Source: Mesorhizobium sp. M8A.F.Ca.ET.218.01.1.1 (GTDB lineage Bacteria > Pseudomonadota > Alphaproteobacteria > Rhizobiales > Rhizobiaceae). Taken from it: a stretch of DNA of 64,000 nucleotides. Location: positions 124,001 to 188,000 of the forward strand of contig NZ_SRUZ01000003.1 in assembly GCF_004791165.1 (NCBI RefSeq). Reading direction: 5' to 3'. The notes under the pieces were generated by a model. It was not told the DNA's origin. It was given only the letters and a program-made list of their open reading frames with translations, and did not search any database. Positions 42,671-52,323 of the stretch are shown here, piece after piece (positions within the stretch are counted from its first letter, which is position 1; every line of letters starts with the position of its first letter). A program made the position numbers and the translations under genes.

Positions 42671-44656
42671 ATGGTTGAGACCGGACATTTCGCCCTGGTT
42701 CTGGCGTTCGCGCTTTCGCTGGTGCAGACCATCGTGCCGCTGTTTGGCGCGCGGCTGAACAACCAGCGCCTGATGGCGGTCGGCGGTCCGGTCGCGGTGA
42801 CTGGTTTTGCCTTGACGGCCCTGTCCTTCGCGGCACTTGCGAGCGCCTATGCAAGTTCCGATTTTTCGCTGGCGAACGTCTGGGAGAACTCGCATTCGCT
42901 GCAGCCGCTGATCTACAAGATCACCGGAACCTGGGGCAATCACGAAGGCTCGATGCTGCTCTGGGTGCTGATCCTGACCTTCTTCGGCGCGCTTGTCGCC
43001 GCTTTCGGCTCCAACCTGCCGGCGACGCTGCGCGCCAACGTGCTTGCCGTGCAGGGCGCCATTGGCGCAACCTTCTTCCTGTTCATCCTGGTGACGTCCA
43101 ATCCCTTCGTCAGACTCAATCCGGCGCCGATCGAAGGCCGCGATCTCAACCCGATCCTGCAGGACCTTGGCCTCGCCATTCATCCGCCGCTGCTCTATCT
43201 CGGCTATGTCGGCTTCTCGATCTGCTTTTCCTTCTCGGTCGCGGCCCTTATCGAGGGCCGCATCGATGCTTCCTGGGCGCGCTGGGTGCGGCCATGGACG
43301 CTGGTCGCCTGGATGTTTCTGACCGGCGGCATCGCCATGGGATCGTATTGGGCCTATTACGAGCTCGGCTGGGGCGGTTTCTGGTTCTGGGATCCGGTCG
43401 AGAACGCTTCCTTCATGCCTTGGCTGGCGGGCACCGCGCTGCTGCATTCTGCCATCGTGATGGAAAAGCGCTCGGCGTTGAAGATCTGGACGCTGCTGCT
43501 CGCCATTTTGACCTTCTCGCTGTCGCTGCTCGGCACCTTCCTGGTGCGTTCGGGCGTCCTGACTTCCGTCCACGCCTTTGCCACCGATCCGACGCGCGGC
43601 GTCTTCATCCTGTGCATCCTGACGCTGTTCATCGGCGGCTCGCTGGCGCTGTTTGCGCTGCGCGCCTCGAGGCTGACGGCAGGCGGCCTGTTCCATCCGA
43701 TTTCGCGCGAAGGCGCGCTCGTCCTCAACAATCTGTTCCTGACCACGGCGACCGCCACCGTGCTGGTCGGCACGCTCTATCCGCTGGCGGTCGAGGCTTT
43801 TTCGGCCGGCAAGATTTCGGTCGGCGCGCCGTTCTTCAACCTCACTTTCGCCCCGCTCATGGTGCCGCTGCTGGTGATGGTTCCCTTTGGGCCGCTGCTG
43901 GCCTGGAAGCGCGGCGATGTCCTAGGCGTCGCGCAGCGTCTGATGCTCGCGTTTGCGGCCGCCCTTCTGGCGACGCTGGTCACTGCCTTGTTCATCGACG
44001 GCGCTTCGGTGCTTGCCGCGCTTGGCGTTGGCCTCGCGGTCTGGCTGATCCTTGGCGCGCTGACTGACCTCGCCGTCAAGGCAGGCTTAGGCAATGTCGC
44101 CGCGCCGGTCATGGTCAGGCGCCTGGTTGGTTTGCCACGCTCCGTCTTCGGGACCGCTTTGGCGCATCTCGGCCTTGGCCTGACGGTGCTCGGCATTGTC
44201 GGCACGCTCTGCTTCGGCACGGAGAAGATCCTGTCCATGCGTGCTGGTGAAACCGTCGAAATCTCCGGCCGCACGGTGCGTTTCGTCGGCCTCTATCCGG
44301 CCCAGGGGCCGAACTACAGCGAGGATCGCGGCCGTTTCGAGCTGATCGGCGCCAGCGGCAGCCCCGTCGGCGAAATCAGCTCGGCCAAGCGTTTCTATCC
44401 GGTGCGGCAGATGACGACGACGGAGTCCGGCATCAAGACCATCGGCCTCTCCCAGCTCTACATTTCGCTCGGCGACGAGGGCAAGGACGGCTCGGTCGTG
44501 GTGCGTTTGTGGTGGAAGCCGCTGGTGACGCTGATCTGGGGCGGCGGCCTGGTGATGATGGCGGGTGCCGCCATGTCGCTGATGGACAGGCGCCTGCGGG
44601 TCGGCGCGCCTTCGCGCCGCCGCAAGCAGGCGGTTGCGCCGGTGGTTCTGCCATGA
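42671..44656 (+). CDS. ccmF: Cytochrome c haem lyase subunit CcmF (CycK)
   Basis: A 661-residue integral membrane haem lyase with about 14-15 hydrophobic segments. The tryptophan-rich WWD haem-handling motif is seen as WGGFWFWDPVENASFMPW near residues 235-252, preceded by WGNHEGSMLLWV (about 84-95) and IHPPLLYLGYVGF (about 170-182), both conserved. It attaches haem to apocytochromes c in the periplasm with CcmI and CcmH. The last four bases overlap the ccmH start as ATGA. Confidence 0.96.
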   Translation: MVETGHFALVLAFALSLVQTIVPLFGARLNNQRLMAVGGPVAVTGFALTALSFAALASAYASSDFSLANVWENSHSLQPLIYKITGTWGNHEGSMLLWVLILTFFGALVAAFGSNLPATLRANVLAVQGAIGATFFLFILVTSNPFVRLNPAPIEGRDLNPILQDLGLAIHPPLLYLGYVGFSICFSFSVAALIEGRIDASWARWVRPWTLVAWMFLTGGIAMGSYWAYYELGWGGFWFWDPVENASFMPWLAGTALLHSAIVMEKRSALKIWTLLLAILTFSLSLLGTFLVRSGVLTSVHAFATDPTRGVFILCILTLFIGGSLALFALRASRLTAGGLFHPISREGALVLNNLFLTTATATVLVGTLYPLAVEAFSAGKISVGAPFFNLTFAPLMVPLLVMVPFGPLLAWKRGDVLGVAQRLMLAFAAALLATLVTALFIDGASVLAALGVGLAVWLILGALTDLAVKAGLGNVAAPVMVRRLVGLPRSVFGTALAHLGLGLTVLGIVGTLCFGTEKILSMRAGETVEISGRTVRFVGLYPAQGPNYSEDRGRFELIGASGSPVGEISSAKRFYPVRQMTTTESGIKTIGLSQLYISLGDEGKDGSVVVRLWWKPLVTLIWGGGLVMMAGAAMSLMDRRLRVGAPSRRRKQAVAPVVLP

Positions 44657-45120
44657 GTGCAAGGTTTTCGCTGACCTCGATTGTCCTGTTACTTGCATTG
44701 CTCTTCGCCGGCACGGCAATGGCGGTGAAGCCTGACGAGATGCTGGCCGACCCCGCTCTGGAGGCACGGGCGCGGGCGCTGTCGGAAGGCTTGCGCTGCA
44801 TGGTCTGCCAGAACCAGTCGATCGACGAATCCGACGCCGACCTTGCTCGCGACCTGCGTATCCTGGTGCGACAACGCCTTGTCGCCGGTGATACCGACCA
44901 GCAGGTGATGGACTATGTGGTCTCCCGCTACGGCGAGTTCGTTCTGTTGAAGCCGCGTTTCGACCTGCGCAACGCGTTGCTGTGGGGCACGCCCGTGCTG
45001 TTGCTGCTGGTGGGAGGCGGATTCATTGTGTTGACCGCGCGGTCGCGCCGGACGCAGGCGACGAAATCCCTGTCAGCCGATGAACAGGCGGCATTGGACA
45101 CGATCCTGGACCGCGACTGA
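44653..45120 (+). CDS. ccmH: Cytochrome c maturation thiol-disulfide protein CcmH (CycL)
   Basis: A 155-residue protein with a signal/anchor (LTSIVLLLALLFAGTAMA), the redox-active pair Cys49/Cys52 in LRCMVCQNQSIDESDADLARDLR, and a C-terminal membrane segment (about 113-133). It reduces the apocytochrome CXXCH disulfide before haem ligation. It is the short CcmH form, with the TPR part carried separately by CcmI. It starts at ATG 44653 overlapping the ccmF stop; last of the operon. Confidence 0.95.
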   Translation: MSARFSLTSIVLLLALLFAGTAMAVKPDEMLADPALEARARALSEGLRCMVCQNQSIDESDADLARDLRILVRQRLVAGDTDQQVMDYVVSRYGEFVLLKPRFDLRNALLWGTPVLLLLVGGGFIVLTARSRRTQATKSLSADEQAALDTILDRD

Positions 45121-45242
45121 CGGCCGCGCCAACATTACCAAAGTTTCATGTGCCGGAAATGGCGTCGTAATGTGCGCCGCTCTAATTCTCGTTCTTGAGG
45201 ATGCCGATCAAGGCGCGTCCGTTGAAAGAGGATAAGAGAACC

Positions 45243-46793
45243 ATGAATATTGCCCCCAATTCATATTCCCGCACCCGCAAGCGTCTTCTGGCTGCCGCCG
45301 CGTCCATCGCTGTCGCCGGCGCGATCGGCGTTGGCGCGCTGACCAGTGGAACCAGCCCCGTTTTGGCTGACGCCGTGCGTGTGGAGGCTCCCCAGGTTCC
45401 GAGCTTCGCCGATGTCGTCGAGCGCGTTTCGCCAGCCGTGGTCAGCGTCAAGGTCAAGGCCAAGCTGCAACCGACCGCCGATGACGGTTCCGACGATCAG
45501 GGCGGTTTCGACAATCTTCCCAACAATCCGCAGTTGCGCCGCTTCTTCAAGGAATTCCGCGGCTTTGGTGACCAGAATGGCCAGAACGATGAAGGTCAGC
45601 GCCGCTTCGGTCATCGCGATCGCAACAACGACCAGCCGCGTCCGGTGGCGCAGGGCTCAGGCTTCTTCATCTCCGAAGACGGTTATCTCGTCACCAATAA
45701 CCATGTCGTCGAAGAAGGCACCGCCTTCACCGTGGTGACCAATGACGGCAAGGAACTCGACGCCAAGCTGGTCGGCACCGATCCGCGCACCGATCTCGCC
45801 GTGCTCAAGGTCGATGGTGGCGGCAAGTTCACCTATGTCGACTTCGCCGACGATTCCAAGGTTCGCGTCGGCGACTGGGTCGTGGCTGTCGGCAACCCGT
45901 TTGGCCTCGGTGGCACCGTCACCGCCGGCATCGTCTCGGCGCGCGGCCGCGATATCGGCGCCGGCCCCTATGACGATTTTCTCCAGATCGACGCATCGGT
46001 CAACCGCGGCAATTCGGGTGGCCCGACCTTCAACCTCAACGGCCAGGTGGTCGGCATCAACACCGCCATCTTCTCGCCCTCGGGCGGCAGCGTCGGCATT
46101 GCCTTCGACATTCCGGCCTCGACCGCCAAGCAGGTCGTCGGAGATCTGATGAAGAATGGCGCGGTCCAGCGCGGCTGGCTCGGCGTCGAAATCCAGCCGG
46201 TCACCTCCGACATCGCCGAATCGCTCGGTCTGAAGTCCAACAACGGCGCCCTGGTTTCGAGCGCCCAGGACGACGGTCCCGGCAAGAAGGCCGGCATCAC
46301 CGCGGGTGATGTCATCACCCAGGTCGATGGCAAGGACGTTGCCTCGCCGAAGGAACTCGCCCGCCTGATCGGCGCCTATTCGCCGGGCAAATCGGTTGAC
46401 GTCACCGTGTGGCGTGACGGCAAGAGCCAGACGGTCAAGGTCGATCTCGGCAAACTGCCCATCAGCGACAAGCAGGCATCGGGCGACCAGCAGCAGCAAC
46501 CCTCCGCTCCGGCAAAGCCGGACACGCTCGCCGATCTCGGCCTCACCGTCACCAAGTCTGAAAACGGCAAGGGTCTGGTGGTGACCGACGTCGACCCCGA
46601 CAGCGCCGCCGCCGATCGCGGCATCCAGCCGGGCGACGTCATCACCGCGGTTAACTCGGCGGAGGTCAACGGCACCGACGACGTCACCAAGGCCATGGCC
46701 GATGCGGTCAAATCCGGACGCAAGGCGGTGCTGATGCAGATCACCCGCGACGACAACAACCGCTTCGTCGCGCTGCCGGTGGCCAAGGGCTGA
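45243..46793 (+). CDS. degP: Periplasmic serine protease DegP/HtrA (Do family)
   Basis: A 516-residue periplasmic protease and chaperone for misfolded envelope proteins. It has a Sec-type N-terminus (LLAAAASIAVAGAIGVGALTSG), the trypsin-like domain with catalytic His near 155 (TNNHVV), Asp near 183 (RTDLAVLKV) and Ser near 258 (NRGNSGGPTFN), then two PDZ domains (about 290-380 and 420-510). ATG 45243 has a GAGGATAAGAGA site; an ATG 16 codons upstream is possible. It is 122 bp after ccmH, so it may have its own promoter. In Sinorhizobium the same gene (degP1) follows cycHJKL. Confidence 0.95.
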   Translation: MNIAPNSYSRTRKRLLAAAASIAVAGAIGVGALTSGTSPVLADAVRVEAPQVPSFADVVERVSPAVVSVKVKAKLQPTADDGSDDQGGFDNLPNNPQLRRFFKEFRGFGDQNGQNDEGQRRFGHRDRNNDQPRPVAQGSGFFISEDGYLVTNNHVVEEGTAFTVVTNDGKELDAKLVGTDPRTDLAVLKVDGGGKFTYVDFADDSKVRVGDWVVAVGNPFGLGGTVTAGIVSARGRDIGAGPYDDFLQIDASVNRGNSGGPTFNLNGQVVGINTAIFSPSGGSVGIAFDIPASTAKQVVGDLMKNGAVQRGWLGVEIQPVTSDIAESLGLKSNNGALVSSAQDDGPGKKAGITAGDVITQVDGKDVASPKELARLIGAYSPGKSVDVTVWRDGKSQTVKVDLGKLPISDKQASGDQQQQPSAPAKPDTLADLGLTVTKSENGKGLVVTDVDPDSAAADRGIQPGDVITAVNSAEVNGTDDVTKAMADAVKSGRKAVLMQITRDDNNRFVALPVAKG

Positions 46794-47151
46794 GACGACT
46801 TTTCCAATGCGGCGGTTTCAACACCCCCGAGTCGTCGCATGGGAAAGCAAGAAGGAGAGCCCGTTAGTCAGTCATCGCGCTCTTCTTCAGTGGCAGCGGG
46901 CTTCCCATCGCCCGCTGCCGCGCGCCGCATATGGGTGCCACATCACGCTCTCGTGCCCGAAGTCGGTCGGTTCGGTGGTCGCGGGGGGAAACGACATGAC
47001 CGGGAACTGGCATGTCCGGCGCAACGACGCCACGGAACAAGGATTTCATCGCGCACGCTCTCGATCATCTTGATCGCGATGCGCTTTGGCAAAGGCTAGA
47101 ATGCAGATGCCGGCTACTCAATCTTCCAGCGAAATCGCGTATAACGGCCCT
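46794..47151. other. 358-bp intergenic region between degP and a response regulator gene
   Basis: Contains a strong hairpin at 46892-46919 and no convincing coding sequence; short frames here have no similarity. It probably holds the promoter of the downstream two-component genes. AAGAAGGAGAG around 46849 looks like a ribosome site without a clear gene behind it. Confidence 0.5.
46892..46919. terminator. Hairpin downstream of degP
   Basis: GGCAGCGGGC (46892-46901), 8-base loop, GCCCGCTGCC (46910-46919): a perfect 10-bp stem about 100 bases past the degP stop. There is no T tract, so it may be a terminator of the Rho-assisted or stabilising kind. Confidence 0.5.
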
Positions 47152-47826
47152 ATGAAGATTCTCGTCATAGAAGACGACCGCGAGGCTGCGGATTATCTGC
47201 AGAAAGCCTTCACCGAAGCCGGTCATACGGCACATGTCGCCGGTGACGGCGAGACCGGCTTCGCGCTTGCCGATGCGGGTGATTACGACGTGATGGTCAT
47301 CGACCGGATGATGCCGCGCCGCGATGGCCTGTCGGTCATTGCCGCTCTCCGCTCCAGGGGCAACACGACACCAGTGCTCATCCTGTCGGCGCTGGGCGAG
47401 GTCGATGACCGGGTCACCGGCCTGCGTGCCGGCGGCGACGACTATCTGACCAAGCCCTATGCCTTTTCCGAACTTCTGGCGCGTGTCGAGGTGCTGAACC
47501 GACGCGCCAGCGCCAAGGAGGCCGAGACCGTCTACCGGGTTGGCGACCTTGAACTCGACAGGCTGTCGCATTCTGTCCGCCGGGCCGCGCGTGAGATCAC
47601 GCTGCAGCCGCGCGAATTCCGCCTGCTCGAATATCTCATGCGCCATGCCGGCCAGGTGGTGACGCGCACCATGCTGCTCGAAAATGTCTGGGATTATCAT
47701 TTCGATCCGCAGACCAATGTCATCGATGTCCACGTCTCGCGGCTGCGCGGCAAGATCGAAAAGGGCTTCGACAAGCCGATCCTGCACACGGTTCGAGGCG
47801 CCGGCTACATGCTGAAGGGCGGCTAG
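47152..47826 (+). CDS. OmpR-family response regulator
   Basis: A 224-residue regulator: receiver domain with Asp51 as phospho-acceptor (VMVIDRMMP) and Lys near 100 (YLTKPYAF), then an OmpR/PhoB winged-helix domain (about 126-222, ending VRGAGYMLKGG). It forms an operon with the histidine kinase gene that begins eight bases after its stop. ATG 47152 is chosen by homology. This pair lies between degP and glnE, as in Sinorhizobium; the regulon is unknown, but the neighbourhood suggests envelope or nitrogen links only loosely. Confidence 0.9.
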   Translation: MKILVIEDDREAADYLQKAFTEAGHTAHVAGDGETGFALADAGDYDVMVIDRMMPRRDGLSVIAALRSRGNTTPVLILSALGEVDDRVTGLRAGGDDYLTKPYAFSELLARVEVLNRRASAKEAETVYRVGDLELDRLSHSVRRAAREITLQPREFRLLEYLMRHAGQVVTRTMLLENVWDYHFDPQTNVIDVHVSRLRGKIEKGFDKPILHTVRGAGYMLKGG

Positions 47827-47834
47827 GCGGCAGC

Positions 47835-49313
47835 ATGGCTCTTTCCGTGCCCGCCATCATGAAGACGACGGCAGCGCGGCTTTCGGCGCTTTATTTCCTG
47901 CTTTTCGCGCTGTGCGCCGTGCTGCTGGTCTTCTACATGACGTCGCTGTCAGCGAGCATGCTGACCGGGCAGACGCAGGACACAATCAATGATGAGATAA
48001 TAGGCTTGGCCAGCGCCTACAAAAAGGGCGGCTTGCCATTGCTGGTGCGTGTGGTCGAAAACCGCTCCCGCCAGCCTGGCGCCAACCTCTATCTGATCGC
48101 CGACACCAATGGCCAGATCCTGACCGGCAATGTGCAGGCTCTGGAACCGGGTGTGATCGATACCGAGGGCTGGACGACCGAGCCGTTCTCCTACAAGCGT
48201 TTCGGCGAAGGTGAGCTTGATCGTTTGCGCAGCGGAACGTCCGACCAGACGACGTCTCCTTCAACTGGCGACAACGCGGTGCAGGCTGAAGGCGAGAAGG
48301 GCCACAATGCCATCGCGCTGGTGCTGCGGCTGCCCAATCAGATGATCCTGCTGGTTGGCCGCGATCTCGGCGAACCGGAGCGTTTTCGCGCCGTTATCCG
48401 CCGCTCGCTGATGCTGGCGCTCGGCATGATGGGGCTCGGCGGACTGCTAATCTGGTTCTTTGTTGGCCGCGCCGCGCTGAAGCGCATCGACAGCGTGTCG
48501 GAGGCCAGCCGTCGCATCATGGGCGGCGATCTCAGTGGCCGATTGCCGGTTACGGGCACTGGCGACGAATTCGATCGGTTGTCCGAAAACCTCAATTCCA
48601 TGCTGGCCAGGATCGCCACGCTCAATGAAGGCTTGAAACAGGTTTCCGACAACATCGCGCATGATTTGAAGACGCCGCTGACCCGGCTGCGCAACCGGGC
48701 CGAGGCGACGCTTTCTGGCAAGCAGAAGACGTCGGACTATCGGCAGGCGCTGGAGGGCACCATCGCCGAGTCCGACCAGCTGATAAAGACCTTCAACGCC
48801 ATCCTGATGATCTCCCGGCTGGAGGCTGGATATTCTTCCGAGCACACCAACCGCGTCGATCTGGCGGCTGCCGTGCGCGATGTGGTCGAGCTCTACGAGC
48901 CGGTGGCCGAGGAGGCTGGCGTTTCGCTGGACGCCGAGGTGAACGGTGCTTTTGCCGTTGACGGCAACCGCGAACTGATCGGCCAGGCGCTCTCCAACAT
49001 CGTCGACAATGCGATCAAGTACTCGACCGATGCCACGTCCAAGCCGGCGGTCCGCGTGGCGCTCGAACGCACGCATGGCGAGATCAGGCTTTCCGTCGCC
49101 GACAACGGCCAGGGCATTCCCGACGATGCCGATCGCGCCCGGGCGACGGAGCGCTTCGTGCGGCTGGAGAAAAGCCGTTCGCAGCCTGGTTCCGGCCTTG
49201 GCCTCAGTCTCGCCAAGGCGGTCATGACATTCCATTACGGCCGGCTTGACCTGTTGCCCGGCAATCCGGGACTATCCGTGGTCATGAGTTTCCCCACACG
49301 CGAGGACCACTGA
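47835..49313 (+). CDS. Sensor histidine kinase partner of the upstream regulator
   Basis: A 492-residue membrane kinase: first membrane segment about 15-40, periplasmic domain about 41-185, second membrane segment about 190-215, HAMP (about 215-265), HisKA with His276 in VSDNIAHDLKTPLTRLRNRAEATLSG, HATPase with LSNIVDNAIKYS, DNGQGIPDDA and SGLGLSLAKAVM. The stop overlaps the glnE start by one base (TGATG), so the kinase and glnE are likely co-transcribed. A signal is not identifiable. Confidence 0.9.
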   Translation: MALSVPAIMKTTAARLSALYFLLFALCAVLLVFYMTSLSASMLTGQTQDTINDEIIGLASAYKKGGLPLLVRVVENRSRQPGANLYLIADTNGQILTGNVQALEPGVIDTEGWTTEPFSYKRFGEGELDRLRSGTSDQTTSPSTGDNAVQAEGEKGHNAIALVLRLPNQMILLVGRDLGEPERFRAVIRRSLMLALGMMGLGGLLIWFFVGRAALKRIDSVSEASRRIMGGDLSGRLPVTGTGDEFDRLSENLNSMLARIATLNEGLKQVSDNIAHDLKTPLTRLRNRAEATLSGKQKTSDYRQALEGTIAESDQLIKTFNAILMISRLEAGYSSEHTNRVDLAAAVRDVVELYEPVAEEAGVSLDAEVNGAFAVDGNRELIGQALSNIVDNAIKYSTDATSKPAVRVALERTHGEIRLSVADNGQGIPDDADRARATERFVRLEKSRSQPGSGLGLSLAKAVMTFHYGRLDLLPGNPGLSVVMSFPTREDH

Positions 49314-52273
49314 TGGCGGCCGTTGCCAAGCGGAGCAAGACAGACTGGTTGCTGAGCCTGGAAACCCCGCTTGTCCCGCTCGACGAGGGGCGGGCGCGGC
49401 AGGAACTGGCCGAAATCGCGGACGCAGCGCGCGAAGAAGGGCTGACACGGGCGGCCAAATTCCTGGCCGGCAAGGGGACGGCGCAGGATTTCCTGGCCGC
49501 CGTCTTCGACCTTTCGCCGTTCCTGCGCGATACGGCGCGCCGCCGGCCGCAAATCCTCGACGGCCTCTTCGACCTGCCGATCGAGGCCCGCCTGAAGGCG
49601 ATCACCGCCGCGATCGACCAGGCGCCGCTGGCCGAAACGGTCTCGGAATCCGGCCTGATGATGGACCTGCGCCAGCATAAGGCTGAGGCGCATTTCCTGA
49701 TCGCGCTCTCTGATCTCTCGGGCGAGGCCGAGACGTCGCTGACAGTAAGGCGCTTGAGCGATCTCGCCGACGCCTGCACCCGCGCGGCCGTCGATTTCCT
49801 CCTGCGTGACGCGCATGGCCAGGGCAAGCTCAGACTGCCAGACCTCGACAGCCCGTCGCATCAATCGGGCTGGATCCTGCTCGGAATGGGCAAGCTCGGC
49901 GCGCATGAGCTGAATTTCTCCTCCGATATCGACCTCGTCGTGTTCTTCGATCCGGAAGCGCCCGCCGTGGTCGATCCCCTCGACGCCACTGATCTGTTCT
50001 CGCGCCTGACGCGCCGGCTGGTGCGCATCCTGCAGGATCGCACCGAGCACGGCTATGTCTTCCGCACCGATCTGAGATTGCGTCCCGATCCCGGCTCGAC
50101 CCCGCTGGCAATTCCGGTTGAAGCCGCGCTGCGCTACTACGAGGCGCGCGGCCAGAACTGGGAGCGTGCCGCGATGATCAAGGCGCGCCCGGTGGCAGGC
50201 GATCTGGCGGCGGGCGATGCCTTTCTCAAGGAACTCCAGCCCTATATCTGGCGCAAATACATGGACTACGCCGCGATTGCCGACGTCCATTCGATCAAGC
50301 GCCAGATTCATGCCCACAAGGGTCACGGCGAGATCGCCGTGAAGGGGCACAACGTCAAGCTTGGGCGCGGCGGCATCCGCGAGATCGAGTTCTTCGTCCA
50401 GACCCAGCAGCTCATCGCCGGCGGCCGCTTCCCGGAGCTGCGCGGCCGCGAAACCGTGCCCATGCTCGGTCAGCTCGCGGCTCGGGGCTGGATCACGTCA
50501 GATGCGCGTGACGCGCTCGCCCGCCAGTACTGGTTCCTGCGCCGGGTCGAACACGCCATCCAGATGGTGGCCGACGAGCAGACGCACACGCTGCCGGAAG
50601 ACGATGAAGGGCTGGAGCGCATCGCCCGCATGCTGGGCTTTGCCGACGCGGCCGCTTTTGCCGGGGCGTTCCGTGCCTCGCTGCAGCAGGTCGAGCGCCA
50701 TTATGCGGCGCTGTTCGAAACGGCGCCCGAGCTTTCGGCCGGCATCGGCAATCTTGTCTTCACCGGTGACGTCGACGACCCGAACACACTGCAGACCCTG
50801 CACGGTCTCGGCTTTCAGCGGCCAAGCGACATTTGCCGGGTCATCCGCGGCTGGCATTTCGGGCGCTATCGCGTCACCCAGTCGGCGGAGGCGCGCGAGC
50901 GGCTGACGGAACTGACGCCGGCACTGCTCAAGGCCTTCGGCCAGACACGCCGGGCCGACGAGGCGCTGGTCCGTTTCGACGAATTCCTTGCCGGCTTGCC
51001 GGCCGGCATCCAGCTGTTCTCGCTGTTGCAGTCGAACCCCGCGCTGCTCAAGCTGATGGCGACGATCATGGGCGCGGCGCCCCGGCTGGCGGCGATCATC
51101 ACCCGCCGGCCGCATGTCTTCGACGGCTTGCTCGACCCGGCATTGCTGACCGAGCTCCCCGACCGTGCCTATCTCTCGGCGCGGCTTTCCGCCTTCCTCG
51201 AAGGCGACAGGGCTTATGAGGACGTGCTCGACCGGCTGCGCATATTTGCTTCCGAGCAGAAATTCCTGATCGGTGTGCGGCTGCTCGCGGGCTCCATCGA
51301 TCCGGCCCGCGCCGGCCGCGCTTTCTCCGATCTGGCGGACCTGACAATCGCGGCGGCATTGGAAGCGGTGACCGCCGAATTCGCGGTGCGCCACGGCACG
51401 ATCGCCGGCGGTGTGGTCTCGCTGCTCGGCATGGGCAAGCTTGGCAGCCGCGAGTTGACCGCCGGGTCGGATGTCGATCTCATCCTGCTCTACGATCACG
51501 ATGCGGACGCCGAGGATTCCGATGGCGACAAACCGCTGGCGCCGTCGCATTACTACTCCCGCATGACGCAGCGGCTGATATCGGCGGTATCGGCGCCGAC
51601 GGCGGAAGGGGTGCTTTACGAACTCGACCTGCGTTTGCGGCCGTCCGGCAACAAGGGACCGGTCGCCACCCATATCGATGCCTTCAAAAAATACCAGCGC
51701 CAGGAAGCCTGGACCTGGGAACACATGGCCCTGTCGCGGGCGCGTGCCATCGCCGGTGATGATGGCTTGTGCGGTGAGGTCGAGGCGGAAGTTGCCGCGG
51801 TGCTTGGCCAGTCGCGCGATGCGGCAAAGGTGAGGGCCGAGGCCTCGGAAATGCGTGCCATGATCGAGCAGGAAAAGCCGCCCCGCGACCTGTGGGACAT
51901 CAAGCTGATCCCGGGCGGTCTGATCGATCTCGAATTCATCGCCCAGGTGGCTGTCATCAGCGGGCAGGTCGAGGCCGGACCGCGCGCCACCGGTACGGCC
52001 GAGATCCTGTCTCGCCTGACGCCCCGTTTCGCCAATGCCGCGATCAGGCAGGACCTTGGCGATGCTTACGCCCTTTATCTGGCGCTGACCCAGATGACGC
52101 GGCTGTGCCTTACCGGACCCTTCGAACGTGACGACGTTCCGCCGGGGCTTTCGGATCTGCTTCTGGCGGTCAGCGACCTGCCGGATTTCGGTGTGCTGGA
52201 AGCACATCTCAAGGAGACGTCGCAAAAGGTCAGGAAGGATTTCGACCTTTTGCTTCGGGCCGGGGGTTCGTGA
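49313..52273 (+). CDS. glnE: Bifunctional glutamine synthetase adenylyltransferase/adenylyl-removing enzyme
   Basis: A 986-residue enzyme that adenylylates and deadenylylates glutamine synthetase in response to PII and glutamine. Two nucleotidyltransferase cores are visible: N-terminal removase GMGKLGAHELNFSSDIDLVVFF near residue 188 and C-terminal transferase GMGKLGSRELTAGSDVDLILLYDHD near 705, with the metal-binding DxD pairs intact in both. The helical regulatory linker lies between. Length is typical. It is coupled to the upstream kinase and just precedes an EF-hand protein gene. Confidence 0.96.
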   Translation: MAAVAKRSKTDWLLSLETPLVPLDEGRARQELAEIADAAREEGLTRAAKFLAGKGTAQDFLAAVFDLSPFLRDTARRRPQILDGLFDLPIEARLKAITAAIDQAPLAETVSESGLMMDLRQHKAEAHFLIALSDLSGEAETSLTVRRLSDLADACTRAAVDFLLRDAHGQGKLRLPDLDSPSHQSGWILLGMGKLGAHELNFSSDIDLVVFFDPEAPAVVDPLDATDLFSRLTRRLVRILQDRTEHGYVFRTDLRLRPDPGSTPLAIPVEAALRYYEARGQNWERAAMIKARPVAGDLAAGDAFLKELQPYIWRKYMDYAAIADVHSIKRQIHAHKGHGEIAVKGHNVKLGRGGIREIEFFVQTQQLIAGGRFPELRGRETVPMLGQLAARGWITSDARDALARQYWFLRRVEHAIQMVADEQTHTLPEDDEGLERIARMLGFADAAAFAGAFRASLQQVERHYAALFETAPELSAGIGNLVFTGDVDDPNTLQTLHGLGFQRPSDICRVIRGWHFGRYRVTQSAEARERLTELTPALLKAFGQTRRADEALVRFDEFLAGLPAGIQLFSLLQSNPALLKLMATIMGAAPRLAAIITRRPHVFDGLLDPALLTELPDRAYLSARLSAFLEGDRAYEDVLDRLRIFASEQKFLIGVRLLAGSIDPARAGRAFSDLADLTIAAALEAVTAEFAVRHGTIAGGVVSLLGMGKLGSRELTAGSDVDLILLYDHDADAEDSDGDKPLAPSHYYSRMTQRLISAVSAPTAEGVLYELDLRLRPSGNKGPVATHIDAFKKYQRQEAWTWEHMALSRARAIAGDDGLCGEVEAEVAAVLGQSRDAAKVRAEASEMRAMIEQEKPPRDLWDIKLIPGGLIDLEFIAQVAVISGQVEAGPRATGTAEILSRLTPRFANAAIRQDLGDAYALYLALTQMTRLCLTGPFERDDVPPGLSDLLLAVSDLPDFGVLEAHLKETSQKVRKDFDLLLRAGGS

Positions 52274-52323
52274 CCAACGACCATCCGGCCGCATCGGGGG
52301 TGACGATGCAACAGGAGAAAATC

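Noticed and set aside
46807..47099. Short frames between degP and the response regulator
   Set aside because: Two overlapping frames in different phases, no similarity, and atypical composition; treated as intergenic.
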